This document shows positions 19,710 to 28,590 of a stretch of 37,225 bases of DNA, in pieces. The translations under genes were made by a program, and so were the position numbers. The notes beneath the pieces were generated by a model, which had not been told where the DNA came from, made no database searches, and saw only the letters and a list, made by a program, of their open reading frames with translations. The DNA is from Bacteroidales bacterium (GTDB taxonomy: Bacteria; Bacteroidota; Bacteroidia; Bacteroidales; Bacteroidaceae). Each line of letters opens with the position of its first letter. Position 1 is the stretch's first letter. The stretch spans positions 1 to 37,225 of the forward strand of contig JAGHUS010000145.1 in NCBI GenBank assembly GCA_018064685.1, written 5' to 3'.

Positions 19710-20420
19710 ATGAACAGAAAGATTATTAGTATCATCCCAGCCTGTCTCTTCGTGCTCTGCACAAACTGCTGCGCCAACAACGAAACAAGACAAGAGACAA
19801 TGGACAATGCCGAGAGAACACTTCCCGTCACGTGGTCGGCCAACGACAGCATCCAGTACTTTGACATCGACTACGACGCATTGCTGACAGGCGAAGCGAA
19901 CAAATACCGTGAGGTGTCGCACCCCACCCCAAACTACGACCGCAATGCCGTAAACGAGGTGAAGGGTGTCATCCTGCACCACACTGCCGAGCCCACCGCC
20001 GAGAAGTCGCTCGACGTGCTCACCAACTCACCCCGTAATGTCGGCACCCACGTCGTCATCGACTACGATGGTACTCGATACATCATGTGTGCGCCCGAGG
20101 TCGTCACCTATCATGCAGGCCCTTCCATCCTGAACGGACGCGAGAGTTGCAACAAGTTCACCATCGGCATCGAGTTCCAGGGCAACACCGTCGAGGCTCC
20201 ACTCACCGAGGACCAGATACTCAGTGCCATCGAATATCTGCGTCCCATCATAGCCAAGTACCACATCCCGATGAAGAATATCGTAACCCACGAGATGGTG
20301 CGCAAAGCCTATAAAGCCAAATACCCCAAGTCAAAGACCTATGGCAAGGTAGACATCACACAGGCTGAGTACAAGCACTTCATGGCATACTTCAAGAAGG
20401 AAGTGAAAGCAAAGAAATAG
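19710..20420 (+). CDS. N-acetylmuramoyl-L-alanine amidase (Amidase_2/PGRP type), lipoprotein or secreted
   Basis: The protein has 236 residues. A hydrophobic N-terminus (IISIIPACLFVLC) ends in a cluster of cysteines, CTNCC; Cys20 or Cys21 could be lipidated. The Amidase_2 fold follows. VILHHTAE supplies the first zinc histidine (His90 or His91), IVTHEM the second (His194) and GKVDIT the aspartate (Asp215), in the order known for AmiD-like and PGRP amidases. GTHVVIDYDGTRY and YHAGPS are further family signatures. The enzyme would cut the bond between muramic acid and the stem peptide in peptidoglycan. It lies after the operon terminator with no clear promoter, so it may be transcribed by readthrough or from an unrecognised site. 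Confidence 0.88.
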   Translation: MNRKIISIIPACLFVLCTNCCANNETRQETMDNAERTLPVTWSANDSIQYFDIDYDALLTGEANKYREVSHPTPNYDRNAVNEVKGVILHHTAEPTAEKSLDVLTNSPRNVGTHVVIDYDGTRYIMCAPEVVTYHAGPSILNGRESCNKFTIGIEFQGNTVEAPLTEDQILSAIEYLRPIIAKYHIPMKNIVTHEMVRKAYKAKYPKSKTYGKVDITQAEYKHFMAYFKKEVKAKK

Positions 20421-20478
20421 GCCCTATTGACCAAGAGATAAAAAAAAGAGGTTGCCATGCCAGCCTCGATTGACCCAC

Positions 20479-20519
20479 AAAAAAAACGCTGCGAGAGAAA
20501 TGGCTCGCAGCGTTTTTTT
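20479..20519. terminator. Bidirectional intrinsic terminator between amidase and beta-galactosidase genes
   Basis: ACGCTGCGAG (20486-20495) pairs perfectly with CTCGCAGCGT (20504-20513) around an 8-base loop, flanked by an A-run on the left and a T-run on the right. It works on both strands, which fits its place between two convergent genes. Confidence 0.93.
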
Positions 20520-20532
20520 ATGGTTTAAAGAA

Positions 20533-23500
20533 TTACTTCACAGGATGTACGACATACACAAAGTTGTAGTCCTTGTAGGGCATCTGGTACTCGCCACGAG
20601 GCCAAGCACCCCAACTGTTCACACAGCCAACACCCATCTGGCGTGCCTGTACCTGAACAACCGAGAAGTTGCGGGGAGTGAGGTCGCCTGAGTGGCTCTG
20701 ATGAGCACCCTTGTCGGCACCATCGTCCAGATCCTCGGGCAGATAGTTCAATGTCGAGCACTCCATCTTGCCAATAGCACGGAACTCTAGTCCCTTGCCA
20801 GCGGCATTCAGCACGCGCCAGAAGCGGATGTCCGTCTTGTTACCACTCTCCTGTGGACGAATGTAACCCCAGTACTGGTCAGCCACCTTCTGCTTGTACA
20901 GTCCGATGCGCTCGCTATTGTTACGGTCGATGTAGTTCTCGTTGGGACCACGTCCGTAGAACTCTACCTGGTCATATTCCTGAGGCAAAACCCACTGCAT
21001 GCCATAGCGCAGCAACTGAGGCTTCTCCTTCGCATTCTCATCCACGTTCAGGTCCTCAGTCACGCACAGTTCACCCTCGGTTGTCAGCTGGTAGGTCAGT
21101 GTGAGGACGGCATTGGTATCAGGATATTTGATGACAGACTTCACTGCATCGCCCTCATTCTGTACTGAAACCACCTCGGTCTTACCATTCTTCCAAGCTT
21201 GGAATCGGTTCTGGAATCCAGCACCATAGTCGTTGTCGGTAGGAGCACGCCAGAAGTTAGGAACAACGGCATAGCCCTGCTGCAGCATCTCGCTGCCATC
21301 CACCTTCAGACTCTCAATCATACCAGTTGCAGTGCTGACAGTTATCTCGGTACCGCCCTGGCTCAGGTTACCCACCTTCTCGCTCTTGGCACCCTTGGCA
21401 ACGGCAGTTTCAGCATTCTTCTTGCTCTTCTTTGCCTTCTTCACAGCCTTGGCATCAACAGGCTCAGCCTGTGCCACGGCCTTGGTGTAGGCATTACCAG
21501 CAAAATCGTAGGGCTGGATGACGAACTGCTCCTGAGCCAAGATGTGACCAGCCTTCAAGAGGCCCTCGTCGGTGCGGAGTTTTACATCGGCATTCACCAC
21601 AATCTCCTTGCCGGGATTCTTCTCGACGAAATCTTTCAAAGTACGCTTGAACTTAGACTCAAGCTGAACGGTAGAAGTCTTCTGAGGATCGATAGAAAGG
21701 ATGAACTCCTCGAACGAAGCAATCTTAACACCCTCGCACTCAGCCGAAATCACCATACAAGTATTGTTGGCGTTCTTGAAGAAGTTCTCGTTATACACCT
21801 CCACGGTTCCCTTCTCCAGGTCGAAGTTCTTCACCCAGAAATCCTGGTAATAATAGCGTACCTCATAGGCATGAGGATTGAAAGAACGGTCGGGAGCCAC
21901 AACACCATTACAGTTGAAGTTATGGTCGCTGGCAGGGTCTACGCCATCGTCGCCACCATACATCCAGATGTGCTTGCCGGTTTTCTTGCTCACACCATGA
22001 ATACCCTGGTCGATGAGGTCCCAGATGAATCCACCCTGATACTTAGGATACTTGCGCACCAAGTCCCAGTACTCCTTGAATCCACCCATTGAGTTACCCA
22101 TGGCATGGGCGTACTCACACTGGATGAGTGGACGAGGCTTATCGCTCTTGCAGTAGTTCTCGCAGTTGTTATAGTCGGCATACATGGGACAGTAGAGGTC
22201 GCTCTTCTTGTTCATATCCTGGTAGGCCTGCTCATACTGAACGGGGCGAGTGCTGCCGAACTCTGTCTCCAGCTTCTTCACTGCATCATAGGCAGCCTCG
22301 AAGTTGTCGCCATAACCACTCTCGTTACCCAAGCTCCAGAAGATGACCGAAGGATGGTTGCGCTGCACCTTGAAGTTGGCGATGTTACGCTCCACAATGG
22401 TCTGCTTGTAGTCGGGGTTCTGGGCCAGACGATCCTCGCCATATCCCATACCATGACTCTCGAAGTTAGCCTCGGCACATACATAAAGACCGTATTCGTC
22501 GCAGAGGTCGTACCAGCGGGGATCGTCGCTATAGTGACAAGTACGTACGGCGTTCATATTCAGTTCCTTCATCATCTTGATGTCGGCAATCATACGCTCA
22601 ACGCTCATCACATATCCACCATCAGGATCCAACTCATGACGGTCGGCACCCTTTATCAGCACAGGCTGGCCATTCACCAGCACCTGAGCGTTCTTAATCT
22701 CCACCTTGCGGAAACCAACGGGGCGCGACACGCTCTCGATGACCTTACCGCTCTTCTCCTTCAGCGTGATGACCAAGTCGTAGAGATTTGGCTCCTCGGC
22801 ACTCCACTTACGGCAGTTCGTAACAGGGATCTTTGCCAGGAACGGGCCACCCGTCATCTTCTCATTCTCCGCATGATATACGGCATGGTTATTGGCACGG
22901 TTCACCAGTTTGGTATCAATATATTTACCTGCATTGTTCTTGATCTGAACATTCAGCTTCAGCACACCATCCTTGTAGTTGTTCACCAGGTCGGGCACGA
23001 TGTCCATATCCACGATATGGGTGGCAGGACGTGCATAGAGATACACCTCGCGAGCGATACCAGTAAAGCGCCAGAAGTCCTGATCCTCGCCATAACTACC
23101 GTCGCACCAGCGCATTACCTGCATAGCCAGCAAGTTCTTCTGGCCAGTCTTCAGCAGATTGGTGATGTTATACTCCGACTCCATCTTCGAGTCCTCGGCA
23201 TAACCGGCATCTTTGCCGTTCACCCACAACTGTACGTTGCTCGTAGCCGAACCGATGTGCATGAATATCTGCATGCCCTTCCACTCGGCAGGTATCATCA
23301 CCTCCTTACGGTATGAACCGGTGTAGTTGTTCTTCTCCTCGACGTATGGAGGATTACTCTTCATCTGCTTGCGCCATGCATAACCGGTGTTCACATAGAT
23401 CTTCTCGCCGTAGCCATTCAGTTCAAAGAGGCCAGGCACAGGAAAATCGACCCATTTCGAGTCGTCATAACCTACCGTAAAGAAATTCTTGGGAGCCTTG

Positions 23501-23742
23501 TCATGATCCTTCACCCAGTTGAAACGCCACTTACCCTCGAGCGAGATGTAACGGTTACTCTTGGCCTTGTCGGCATTCTGCGCCAAAGCGGTCGACTCGA
23601 AGGCAAGGAATGTAGAACGTGGAGCCTCGGTGCCCACACGGTTCACGTTGGGGTCAAGCCACTTCTCCTTGGCGCCCTGGGTCTGAGCACCCACGGCCAG
23701 CGAGGCAAAAAGCATGCCTGCGATAATTGCTTGTCTTTTCAT
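20533..23742 (-). CDS. Secreted GH2 beta-galactosidase (LacZ-like)
   Basis: The protein has 1069 residues. The signal peptide is MKRQAIIAGMLFASLAVGAQ. Domain order is as in LacZ: jelly-roll sugar-binding domain (about 65-240), immunoglobulin-like domain (about 245-350), TIM barrel (about 355-640), a second Ig-like domain, then the large C-terminal beta-sandwich (about 800-1067). Catalytic residues are visible: acid/base Glu474 in SLGNESGYG and nucleophile Glu543 in IQCEYAHAMGNSMGG. GADRHE (365-370) is also conserved. It should release terminal beta-galactose, probably in the periplasm. The domain boundary near residue 770 has a lysine-rich stretch (KAVKKAKKSKKNAETAV) unusual in an exported enzyme. 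It is monocistronic, convergent with the amidase and divergent from the gene at 23960. Confidence 0.93.
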   Translation of the reverse strand: MKRQAIIAGMLFASLAVGAQTQGAKEKWLDPNVNRVGTEAPRSTFLAFESTALAQNADKAKSNRYISLEGKWRFNWVKDHDKAPKNFFTVGYDDSKWVDFPVPGLFELNGYGEKIYVNTGYAWRKQMKSNPPYVEEKNNYTGSYRKEVMIPAEWKGMQIFMHIGSATSNVQLWVNGKDAGYAEDSKMESEYNITNLLKTGQKNLLAMQVMRWCDGSYGEDQDFWRFTGIAREVYLYARPATHIVDMDIVPDLVNNYKDGVLKLNVQIKNNAGKYIDTKLVNRANNHAVYHAENEKMTGGPFLAKIPVTNCRKWSAEEPNLYDLVITLKEKSGKVIESVSRPVGFRKVEIKNAQVLVNGQPVLIKGADRHELDPDGGYVMSVERMIADIKMMKELNMNAVRTCHYSDDPRWYDLCDEYGLYVCAEANFESHGMGYGEDRLAQNPDYKQTIVERNIANFKVQRNHPSVIFWSLGNESGYGDNFEAAYDAVKKLETEFGSTRPVQYEQAYQDMNKKSDLYCPMYADYNNCENYCKSDKPRPLIQCEYAHAMGNSMGGFKEYWDLVRKYPKYQGGFIWDLIDQGIHGVSKKTGKHIWMYGGDDGVDPASDHNFNCNGVVAPDRSFNPHAYEVRYYYQDFWVKNFDLEKGTVEVYNENFFKNANNTCMVISAECEGVKIASFEEFILSIDPQKTSTVQLESKFKRTLKDFVEKNPGKEIVVNADVKLRTDEGLLKAGHILAQEQFVIQPYDFAGNAYTKAVAQAEPVDAKAVKKAKKSKKNAETAVAKGAKSEKVGNLSQGGTEITVSTATGMIESLKVDGSEMLQQGYAVVPNFWRAPTDNDYGAGFQNRFQAWKNGKTEVVSVQNEGDAVKSVIKYPDTNAVLTLTYQLTTEGELCVTEDLNVDENAKEKPQLLRYGMQWVLPQEYDQVEFYGRGPNENYIDRNNSERIGLYKQKVADQYWGYIRPQESGNKTDIRFWRVLNAAGKGLEFRAIGKMECSTLNYLPEDLDDGADKGAHQSHSGDLTPRNFSVVQVQARQMGVGCVNSWGAWPRGEYQMPYKDYNFVYVVHPVK

Positions 23743-23808
23743 GTTTTGTTATATTAGTTAGTTGATCAGCTTTTCTGATAAAAGAACACAAATGATATAA
23801 TTTCGCAA

Positions 23809-23816
23809 CAAAGATA
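23809..23816 (-). promoter_or_regulatory. -7 promoter element of the beta-galactosidase gene
   Basis: On the minus strand this reads TATCTTTG, matching TAnnTTTG. The predicted leader to the ATG at 23742 is about 60 bases and includes a small ATCAG/CTGAT hairpin near 23765-23779. Confidence 0.6.
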
Positions 23817-23922
23817 ATAAAATGTTAAGAATAAACACATAACAAACTACCTAATTATTGCGAAGCACACAGAAAAAGACACATTATTATTTATACGCGC
23901 ACGAAGTTTTAAGTATTTTTTG

Positions 23923-23930
23923 TATCTTTG
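23923..23930 (+). promoter_or_regulatory. -7 promoter element of the DUF6057/PD40 pair
   Basis: TATCTTTG is a perfect TAnnTTTG match, 29 bases upstream of the ATG at 23960. It lies inside the longer open frame that begins at 23858. This argues that translation starts at 23960 and not at the upstream ATG. Confidence 0.65.
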
Positions 23931-23959
23931 ACGCGGAAAATAATACAACCAAACGAAAA

Positions 23960-26170
23960 ATGGCAAAAAAACAAAAAAACGTGAAGAACGGGACGACGTC
24001 TTCCAACCAGTCTTCACAGACAACCTATGCCACAGCTCTGGCCAATAATAAAGCAGAGAAAAAGGGCAAGAAAGGGTTAACCGACTACGTGCTGCCAGCT
24101 GCAACGATCGTCATCGCGCTCTTTGTAGCGGCATACTTTTTGCTTTCGCAGGAGAGCGAAGTGCTGTTCAAGAGTCAGGAGATGAACCTGTGGATTGCAG
24201 ACGACACCTTCTACGACATGTACAAGATCTACCCTGGCGGATGGCTGTCGTGGGCAGGTAGCTACATGACGGAGTTCTTCTACCATCCCGCCTTGGGCGT
24301 GACGCTGCTCATGCTGGCATGGGCTGCCATTATGGCCATCCTGTCATTCATGTACAAACTGAAGGGATGGAAGATACTGCTCACAGCGCTCATCCCGCTC
24401 ATGCTGCTCACAGCCGTCACACAGACAGGCTACTGGGTGTATCTGCAGAAACTGCACGGACACATGTGGGTGCCCACACTGGGCATCGGCATCAGCGCAT
24501 TGGCGGCATGCATCTGCCACTCCATAGCCAAGCGAATGCCCGCTATCCCCGCCATCGCCACACGCATCGTCTTGTCAGCCGCCTTTGCTTGGTTCGGATA
24601 TAAACTGTTGGGTATGTGGTCGTTTGCCGGAGTAATGATGATGGCACTCCCCACAAGCCTTACCAGCAGCAAGCAGACCGAGGGTTCTTCAAAATCGGGT
24701 ATTGTCTCTACCCTACTCCACTTCTTGCCAGCTGTGTTCGCCGTCGCATTCATCTATTTCGTGCCCCGACTGGCCTACGACACCATCTTCGAGCAGACCA
24801 TCAAAGGCGAGATCTACCATGCCGGCATGCCGACCTTCCGCTACGGCTATGCCAATCTGCACATCTACCGCCTTGCTTACTATCTGCTGGCCGCCAGCTT
24901 CCTGCCCATCATGATTGCAGCATGGGTTCCCCAGACGTTCTGGAAGAAGAATCTGGGCAAGGTGACGGCACTGGTTATGCTCGTCGTCACCTTCGGATAC
25001 GGAACTCGCACACTTCTCGACCGTTGGAACCACGACCAGAACTACCACATCGAGATTGCCATGGGCAATGCCGTAGACCGTCAGGACTGGCAGGGAGTGC
25101 TCGACGCACTGACCCAAGGAATAAAGGTCGACTCTATTCGTCCCACACGTGCCATGGTCATGATGAAGAACCTTGCACTCTACCGCCAGGGACGCATCGG
25201 CAACGAGATGTTCAACTACCCCGAAGGATCGCGCCAGCAGAACATCGACGAATACTATAAGTACGGCGACGCTATGTACCCCGAACAGGTGTTCAAGATT
25301 GCCGATCCCGACACCATGGCAATCGAGAAGAATCGCTTTATGTGGAACATACGCCTCTCGCAAATTGCGGGCAAGAAGATGTACTACAACTACGGCAAGC
25401 TGAACTTCTGCTACCGTTGGTGTATGGAGGATGCCGTTGAATTCGGTTGGCGCGTTGATGACATCAAGATGATGGCCCAGTGCGCTATGCTCAAGGGAGA
25501 GGATGTCGTGGCACGCAAGTACCTCAACATACTGAAGCAGACTCGCTATCACCGCGAATGGGCCGAGAAGCAGGAGAAGTTCATTGGCAATTTCGAAGCC
25601 ATGCGTGCCGACCCCGAGCTTAAGCCCATCACCTACCTGATGCAGTACGGCAATCGTCTGGACGGCGACAACACACTCATCGAGATGTACCTGTTGCAGA
25701 CCTTCGCCCACGGCAACGGAGCCGACCCCTATTATCAGGAGATGACACTCATCAGCGCCATGCTTATGAAGGATATACAGCTCTTCTGGCCCCGCTTCTT
25801 CCGCTATGCCGAGATGCACAAGAGCGAGCCCAACTTCCACATGCCACGCCACTACCAGGAGGCAGCCTATCTGTATGGACATCTCGAGAACGAGGTTGAC
25901 ATCAGCAAACTACCCTTCGACCAGTCGGTAAAGCAAAGCTACGAAAGCTTCATGAACTACAACGCGCGTGTCAACAACCGCATCATCACGCAAGTAACAA
26001 AGGAATTCGACAGCCAGATGAAGGCTGCCAGAACCGAAGAGGAACGTGCCAAGGTGGCAAAGAAGATAGACGACGAGTTTAACGCGAGAATGCGCGAGGA
26101 GTTCCGTCCCCTCTACGGCAACACGTTCTATTTCTTCTACTATCTGATGAGAAACCAGAAGACCAACTAA
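23960..26170 (+). CDS. Multi-pass membrane protein with large C-terminal soluble domain (DUF6057-like)
   Basis: With the start at 23960 (MAKKQKN) the protein has 736 residues. The frame is open back to an ATG at 23858, but a promoter element lies in that part. Residues 1-50 are polar and lysine-rich. The next 330 or so contain about seven hydrophobic segments, including YVLPAATIVIALFVAAYFLL, TLLMLAWAAIMAILSF and ILLTALIPLMLLTAV. The last 350 residues are soluble and helical, with TPR-like spacing (LYRQGRIGNEMFNYPEGS, WNIRLSQIAGKKMYYNYGKL). This layout resembles the Bacteroidales DUF6057 family, whose function is not known to me. It is followed after 25 bases by the PD40 lipoprotein gene, so the two are probably co-transcribed. 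Confidence 0.7.
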   Translation: MAKKQKNVKNGTTSSNQSSQTTYATALANNKAEKKGKKGLTDYVLPAATIVIALFVAAYFLLSQESEVLFKSQEMNLWIADDTFYDMYKIYPGGWLSWAGSYMTEFFYHPALGVTLLMLAWAAIMAILSFMYKLKGWKILLTALIPLMLLTAVTQTGYWVYLQKLHGHMWVPTLGIGISALAACICHSIAKRMPAIPAIATRIVLSAAFAWFGYKLLGMWSFAGVMMMALPTSLTSSKQTEGSSKSGIVSTLLHFLPAVFAVAFIYFVPRLAYDTIFEQTIKGEIYHAGMPTFRYGYANLHIYRLAYYLLAASFLPIMIAAWVPQTFWKKNLGKVTALVMLVVTFGYGTRTLLDRWNHDQNYHIEIAMGNAVDRQDWQGVLDALTQGIKVDSIRPTRAMVMMKNLALYRQGRIGNEMFNYPEGSRQQNIDEYYKYGDAMYPEQVFKIADPDTMAIEKNRFMWNIRLSQIAGKKMYYNYGKLNFCYRWCMEDAVEFGWRVDDIKMMAQCAMLKGEDVVARKYLNILKQTRYHREWAEKQEKFIGNFEAMRADPELKPITYLMQYGNRLDGDNTLIEMYLLQTFAHGNGADPYYQEMTLISAMLMKDIQLFWPRFFRYAEMHKSEPNFHMPRHYQEAAYLYGHLENEVDISKLPFDQSVKQSYESFMNYNARVNNRIITQVTKEFDSQMKAARTEEERAKVAKKIDDEFNARMREEFRPLYGNTFYFFYYLMRNQKTN

Positions 26171-26195
26171 TCATAAATAAATAAAGTAGATACAA

Positions 26196-27851
26196 ATGAA
26201 ACGCATACATCATATATTACTTCTGGCATCCGTCGTATGTGCAGGCCTGCTTGCCAGCTGCAGCAGCGCATCAATACCAGAAAACTTCACCGAAGGAAAG
26301 GCACAGCCCACCATCTACCCCGACTATGCGGGTGTCACAGTGCCATGCAACATAGCTCCGCTGAACTTCGCCATCGAGAACGAGGCCGACGACTACGTCA
26401 CACGCATCAAGTCGGGCAACGAGGAGTGGGTCATCGGCGGACAGTCGGTCCAGATTGATCCTTCCGACTGGCAGACAATGAAGCAGACCAGCGACAAGAT
26501 CAGCGTCGAGGTCTTCACCTGCAGCAAAGACCAATGGACACGTCACAAGAGCTTCGACATCATGGTGTCGAAGGACAGCATCGACCCCTACATCTCTTAT
26601 CGTCTCATCTCGCCCAGCTACGTTACCTACGAGAACCTCACCCTCAACCAGCGTTGCCTCGAGAACTTCGACGAGTCGCTCATCTATGGCAACATGATCA
26701 ACACCAACGAGGAGGACGGACGATGCATCAACTGCCACAACTACCAGAACTACGACCCCAACCGCATGCAGTTCCACGTGCGATGCAAGATCGACACGCT
26801 TATTGTCAAGGACAACGGACAAGTCGAGCATAAGACACTGACCAAAGGTGGCACGCTCATCAACTACGACGGGAAGGTGGAGAAGATCGACATGTCGGCC
26901 GTTTACCCCACATGGCATCCAAAGGCTCCACTCATAGCCTACAGCACCAATCACACGGGCCAGACATTCCACACCTTCGACACACAGAAGATCGAGGTGC
27001 AGGATACCTACTCCGACCTCATACTCTACGACCTCGAGAAGCATGAAATACAGCCCCTCGAGTGCGACACCAACGACCTCGACTGCTTCCCCTTCTGGGA
27101 TCCCGCAGGCGAATATCTCTACTACTGCTCAGCACATTACGAGCAGCAAGACAGCGCATCGAGCAAGGAGATGGACCTCATCCAGCACTACGAGGACGTA
27201 CACTACAACCTCTACCGTCGCAGCTTCGACCTCGCCACCCACAACTTCGGTCCACGCGAACTGGTCTACGACTGTGGCGACACCTGCAGTGCTACCCTTC
27301 CACGCATCTCGCCCGACGGACGTTACCTGCTCTTCACGCTTGGCAAATACGGCGTCTTCCACATCTGGCACAACTCCAGCGACCTATATCTCATGGATCT
27401 CAAGGCACGCCAAACACGCTGTGTGACAGAGGTTAACTCGCCCGATGTCGAGAGCTACCATTCATGGTCTAGCAATGGCAAGTGGATCATCTTCTCGTCA
27501 CGCCGCTATGATGGCAACTTCACCCGCCCCTTCATAGCACATCTCAACGACGATGGCACCTTCACACGTCCGTTCGAACTCCCACAGGAAGACCCTCGTT
27601 ACCACCAGATGTTCCTCCGTTCCTACAACATTCCCGAGTTCATGACTGGCCCCGTAACCATCAAGCCACAAGACTGGGCAGCCTACGACACCGGCGATAC
27701 CATCAAGGCTAAGATGTCACCCAACGCACCCAAGTCTGCCGACGTCACCACCAGCGCCAGCCAGCAAACCAAGAAGGCAGAAAAGACAGACACGGCAAGT
27801 GTACCCGCAAAGCAGACCGATGGCACAACAGGAGCCACACAAAAACAATAA
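26196..27851 (+). CDS. PD40/TolB-like beta-propeller lipoprotein with a CxxCH motif
   Basis: The protein has 551 residues. The lipobox is LLASC with Cys22. Residues 177-181 read CINCH, the c-type heme attachment motif, and MQFHVRC follows at 191. The second half contains repeated PD40/WD40-like strands typical of TolB propellers: AVYPTWHPKAPLIAYSTN, CFPFWDPAGEYLYYCSA, LPRISPDGRYLLFTLG and YHSWSSNGKWIIFSSRR. The C-terminal 50 residues are a low-complexity tail rich in Thr, Ala and Lys. Its gene is coupled to the DUF6057-like membrane protein upstream. Homologues are sometimes labelled cytochrome c biogenesis proteins; the sequence itself supports only a periplasmic propeller that may bind one heme. 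Confidence 0.8.
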   Translation: MKRIHHILLLASVVCAGLLASCSSASIPENFTEGKAQPTIYPDYAGVTVPCNIAPLNFAIENEADDYVTRIKSGNEEWVIGGQSVQIDPSDWQTMKQTSDKISVEVFTCSKDQWTRHKSFDIMVSKDSIDPYISYRLISPSYVTYENLTLNQRCLENFDESLIYGNMINTNEEDGRCINCHNYQNYDPNRMQFHVRCKIDTLIVKDNGQVEHKTLTKGGTLINYDGKVEKIDMSAVYPTWHPKAPLIAYSTNHTGQTFHTFDTQKIEVQDTYSDLILYDLEKHEIQPLECDTNDLDCFPFWDPAGEYLYYCSAHYEQQDSASSKEMDLIQHYEDVHYNLYRRSFDLATHNFGPRELVYDCGDTCSATLPRISPDGRYLLFTLGKYGVFHIWHNSSDLYLMDLKARQTRCVTEVNSPDVESYHSWSSNGKWIIFSSRRYDGNFTRPFIAHLNDDGTFTRPFELPQEDPRYHQMFLRSYNIPEFMTGPVTIKPQDWAAYDTGDTIKAKMSPNAPKSADVTTSASQQTKKAEKTDTASVPAKQTDGTTGATQKQ

Positions 27852-27868
27852 CATAAGTTTGTGAACTG

Positions 27869-27946
27869 AACTTTCCCACTCTTTAGCAGAAGCGGTATGA
27901 AAGGCAAATGTAGCTTTCAATCCGTTTCCTAAGGGGTGGGAAAGTT
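27869..27946 (+). terminator. Long structured terminator after the PD40 gene
   Basis: AACTTTCCCACTCTTTAG (27869-27886) pairs with CTAAGGGGTGGGAAAGTT (27929-27946), 18 pairs including two G-T wobbles, and TTATTTAT follows. The 42-base apical part holds a second small stem, GAAAG/CTTTC. The size is unusual for a simple terminator. It lies between two convergent genes and may serve both strands. Confidence 0.7.
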
Positions 27947-27975
27947 TTATTTATCTGTAGTTATTTTTTTTACAC

Positions 27976-28581
27976 TTAATCTGCAGCATCTTCTGCCACC
28001 ATTGCCAGTGATTCATCAGGCATATCGTACCGTTTTACTTTGTGTTGGTCAAGGAAGATACGGTTGAGAGTGAAAGCCAGAGAGGCAAGCGTCTGCTCTC
28101 TGACAGCAGGTTTTAGTTGGCATTCCCATAATGTGATGGAGTGCCAGCCCATTGTCGAAAGCTTCTGTTGCACCTCCTTATCACGCTCTTTGTTCCTCAG
28201 CATCTTCTTCACCCAGAACTCCGTATTCGACTTCGGAATCTTGCAGCACTCAGAACTTCGAAGCGATGTGTAATTGACACTTTTAACTTCTTCCTCTTCA
28301 CGTTCTGCCTCCATCCCATCACTTTTAACTTTTAACTCTTCACTTTTAACTTCGAGCGAAGCGAGACCGTGCCCATGCCAGAAGCATCCATTCACAAACA
28401 CGCAAGTTCTGTATTTTCTTAGCACGATATCCGGTTTCCCAGGCAATCGCGAATAATTCAGCCTATAACGAAAGCCATGACTCCACAGATATTTGCGCAC
28501 AATAATCTCTGGCTTCGTGTCCTTGCCACGAATGGCAGCCATATTCTGGTGTCGTTGTTCGGGAGTAAGTTTATCTGACAT
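27976..28581 (-). CDS. vsr: Very short patch repair (Vsr) endonuclease with a repeat-derived insertion
   Basis: The protein has 201 residues; Vsr proteins are usually near 150. It nicks 5' of the T in T:G mismatches arising from deaminated 5-methylcytosine. Conserved features: EQRHQNMAAIRGKDTKPE with Glu25, LPGKPDIVL with metal-binding Asp51, VNGCFWHGH with Cys66, His69 and His71, SNTEFWVKKM, and LWECQL with Cys154. Numbering up to His71 matches E. coli Vsr. About 40 residues (72-111), charged and lysine/glutamate-rich, are then inserted between the zinc ligands His71 and Cys112/113. That insert is encoded by TTAAAAGT repeats. The ATG lies 9 bases after the stop of the transposase gene upstream, so they are probably one transcript. 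It would functionally serve the cytosine methyltransferase further upstream. Confidence 0.9.
   Translation of the reverse strand: MSDKLTPEQRHQNMAAIRGKDTKPEIIVRKYLWSHGFRYRLNYSRLPGKPDIVLRKYRTCVFVNGCFWHGHGLASLEVKSEELKVKSDGMEAEREEEEVKSVNYTSLRSSECCKIPKSNTEFWVKKMLRNKERDKEVQQKLSTMGWHSITLWECQLKPAVREQTLASLAFTLNRIFLDQHKVKRYDMPDESLAMVAEDAAD
28249..28368. repeat. Dispersed TTAAAAGT repeat element inserted in frame in vsr
   Basis: On the minus strand it reads CTCGCTTCGCTCGAAGTT, several GTTAAAAGT copies, a GAAGAGGAAGAAG run, another GTTAAAAGT, and TCGCTTCGAAGTT at the far end. CGCTTCG...CGAAG words mark both ends. The length is a multiple of three and contains no stop in the vsr frame. It shares its core words with the intergenic tract at 19480-19607. 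Confidence 0.75.
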
Positions 28582-28590
28582 AATCGATTC

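Noticed and set aside
22105..23316. A 403-codon plus-strand frame opposite the beta-galactosidase
   Set aside because: The GH2 domains and active-site motifs are unambiguous on the minus strand; this frame is its shadow.
23858..23959. N-terminal extension of the DUF6057-like protein
   Set aside because: A strong -7 promoter element at 23923-23930 lies inside it, so transcription probably starts downstream of the first ATG.
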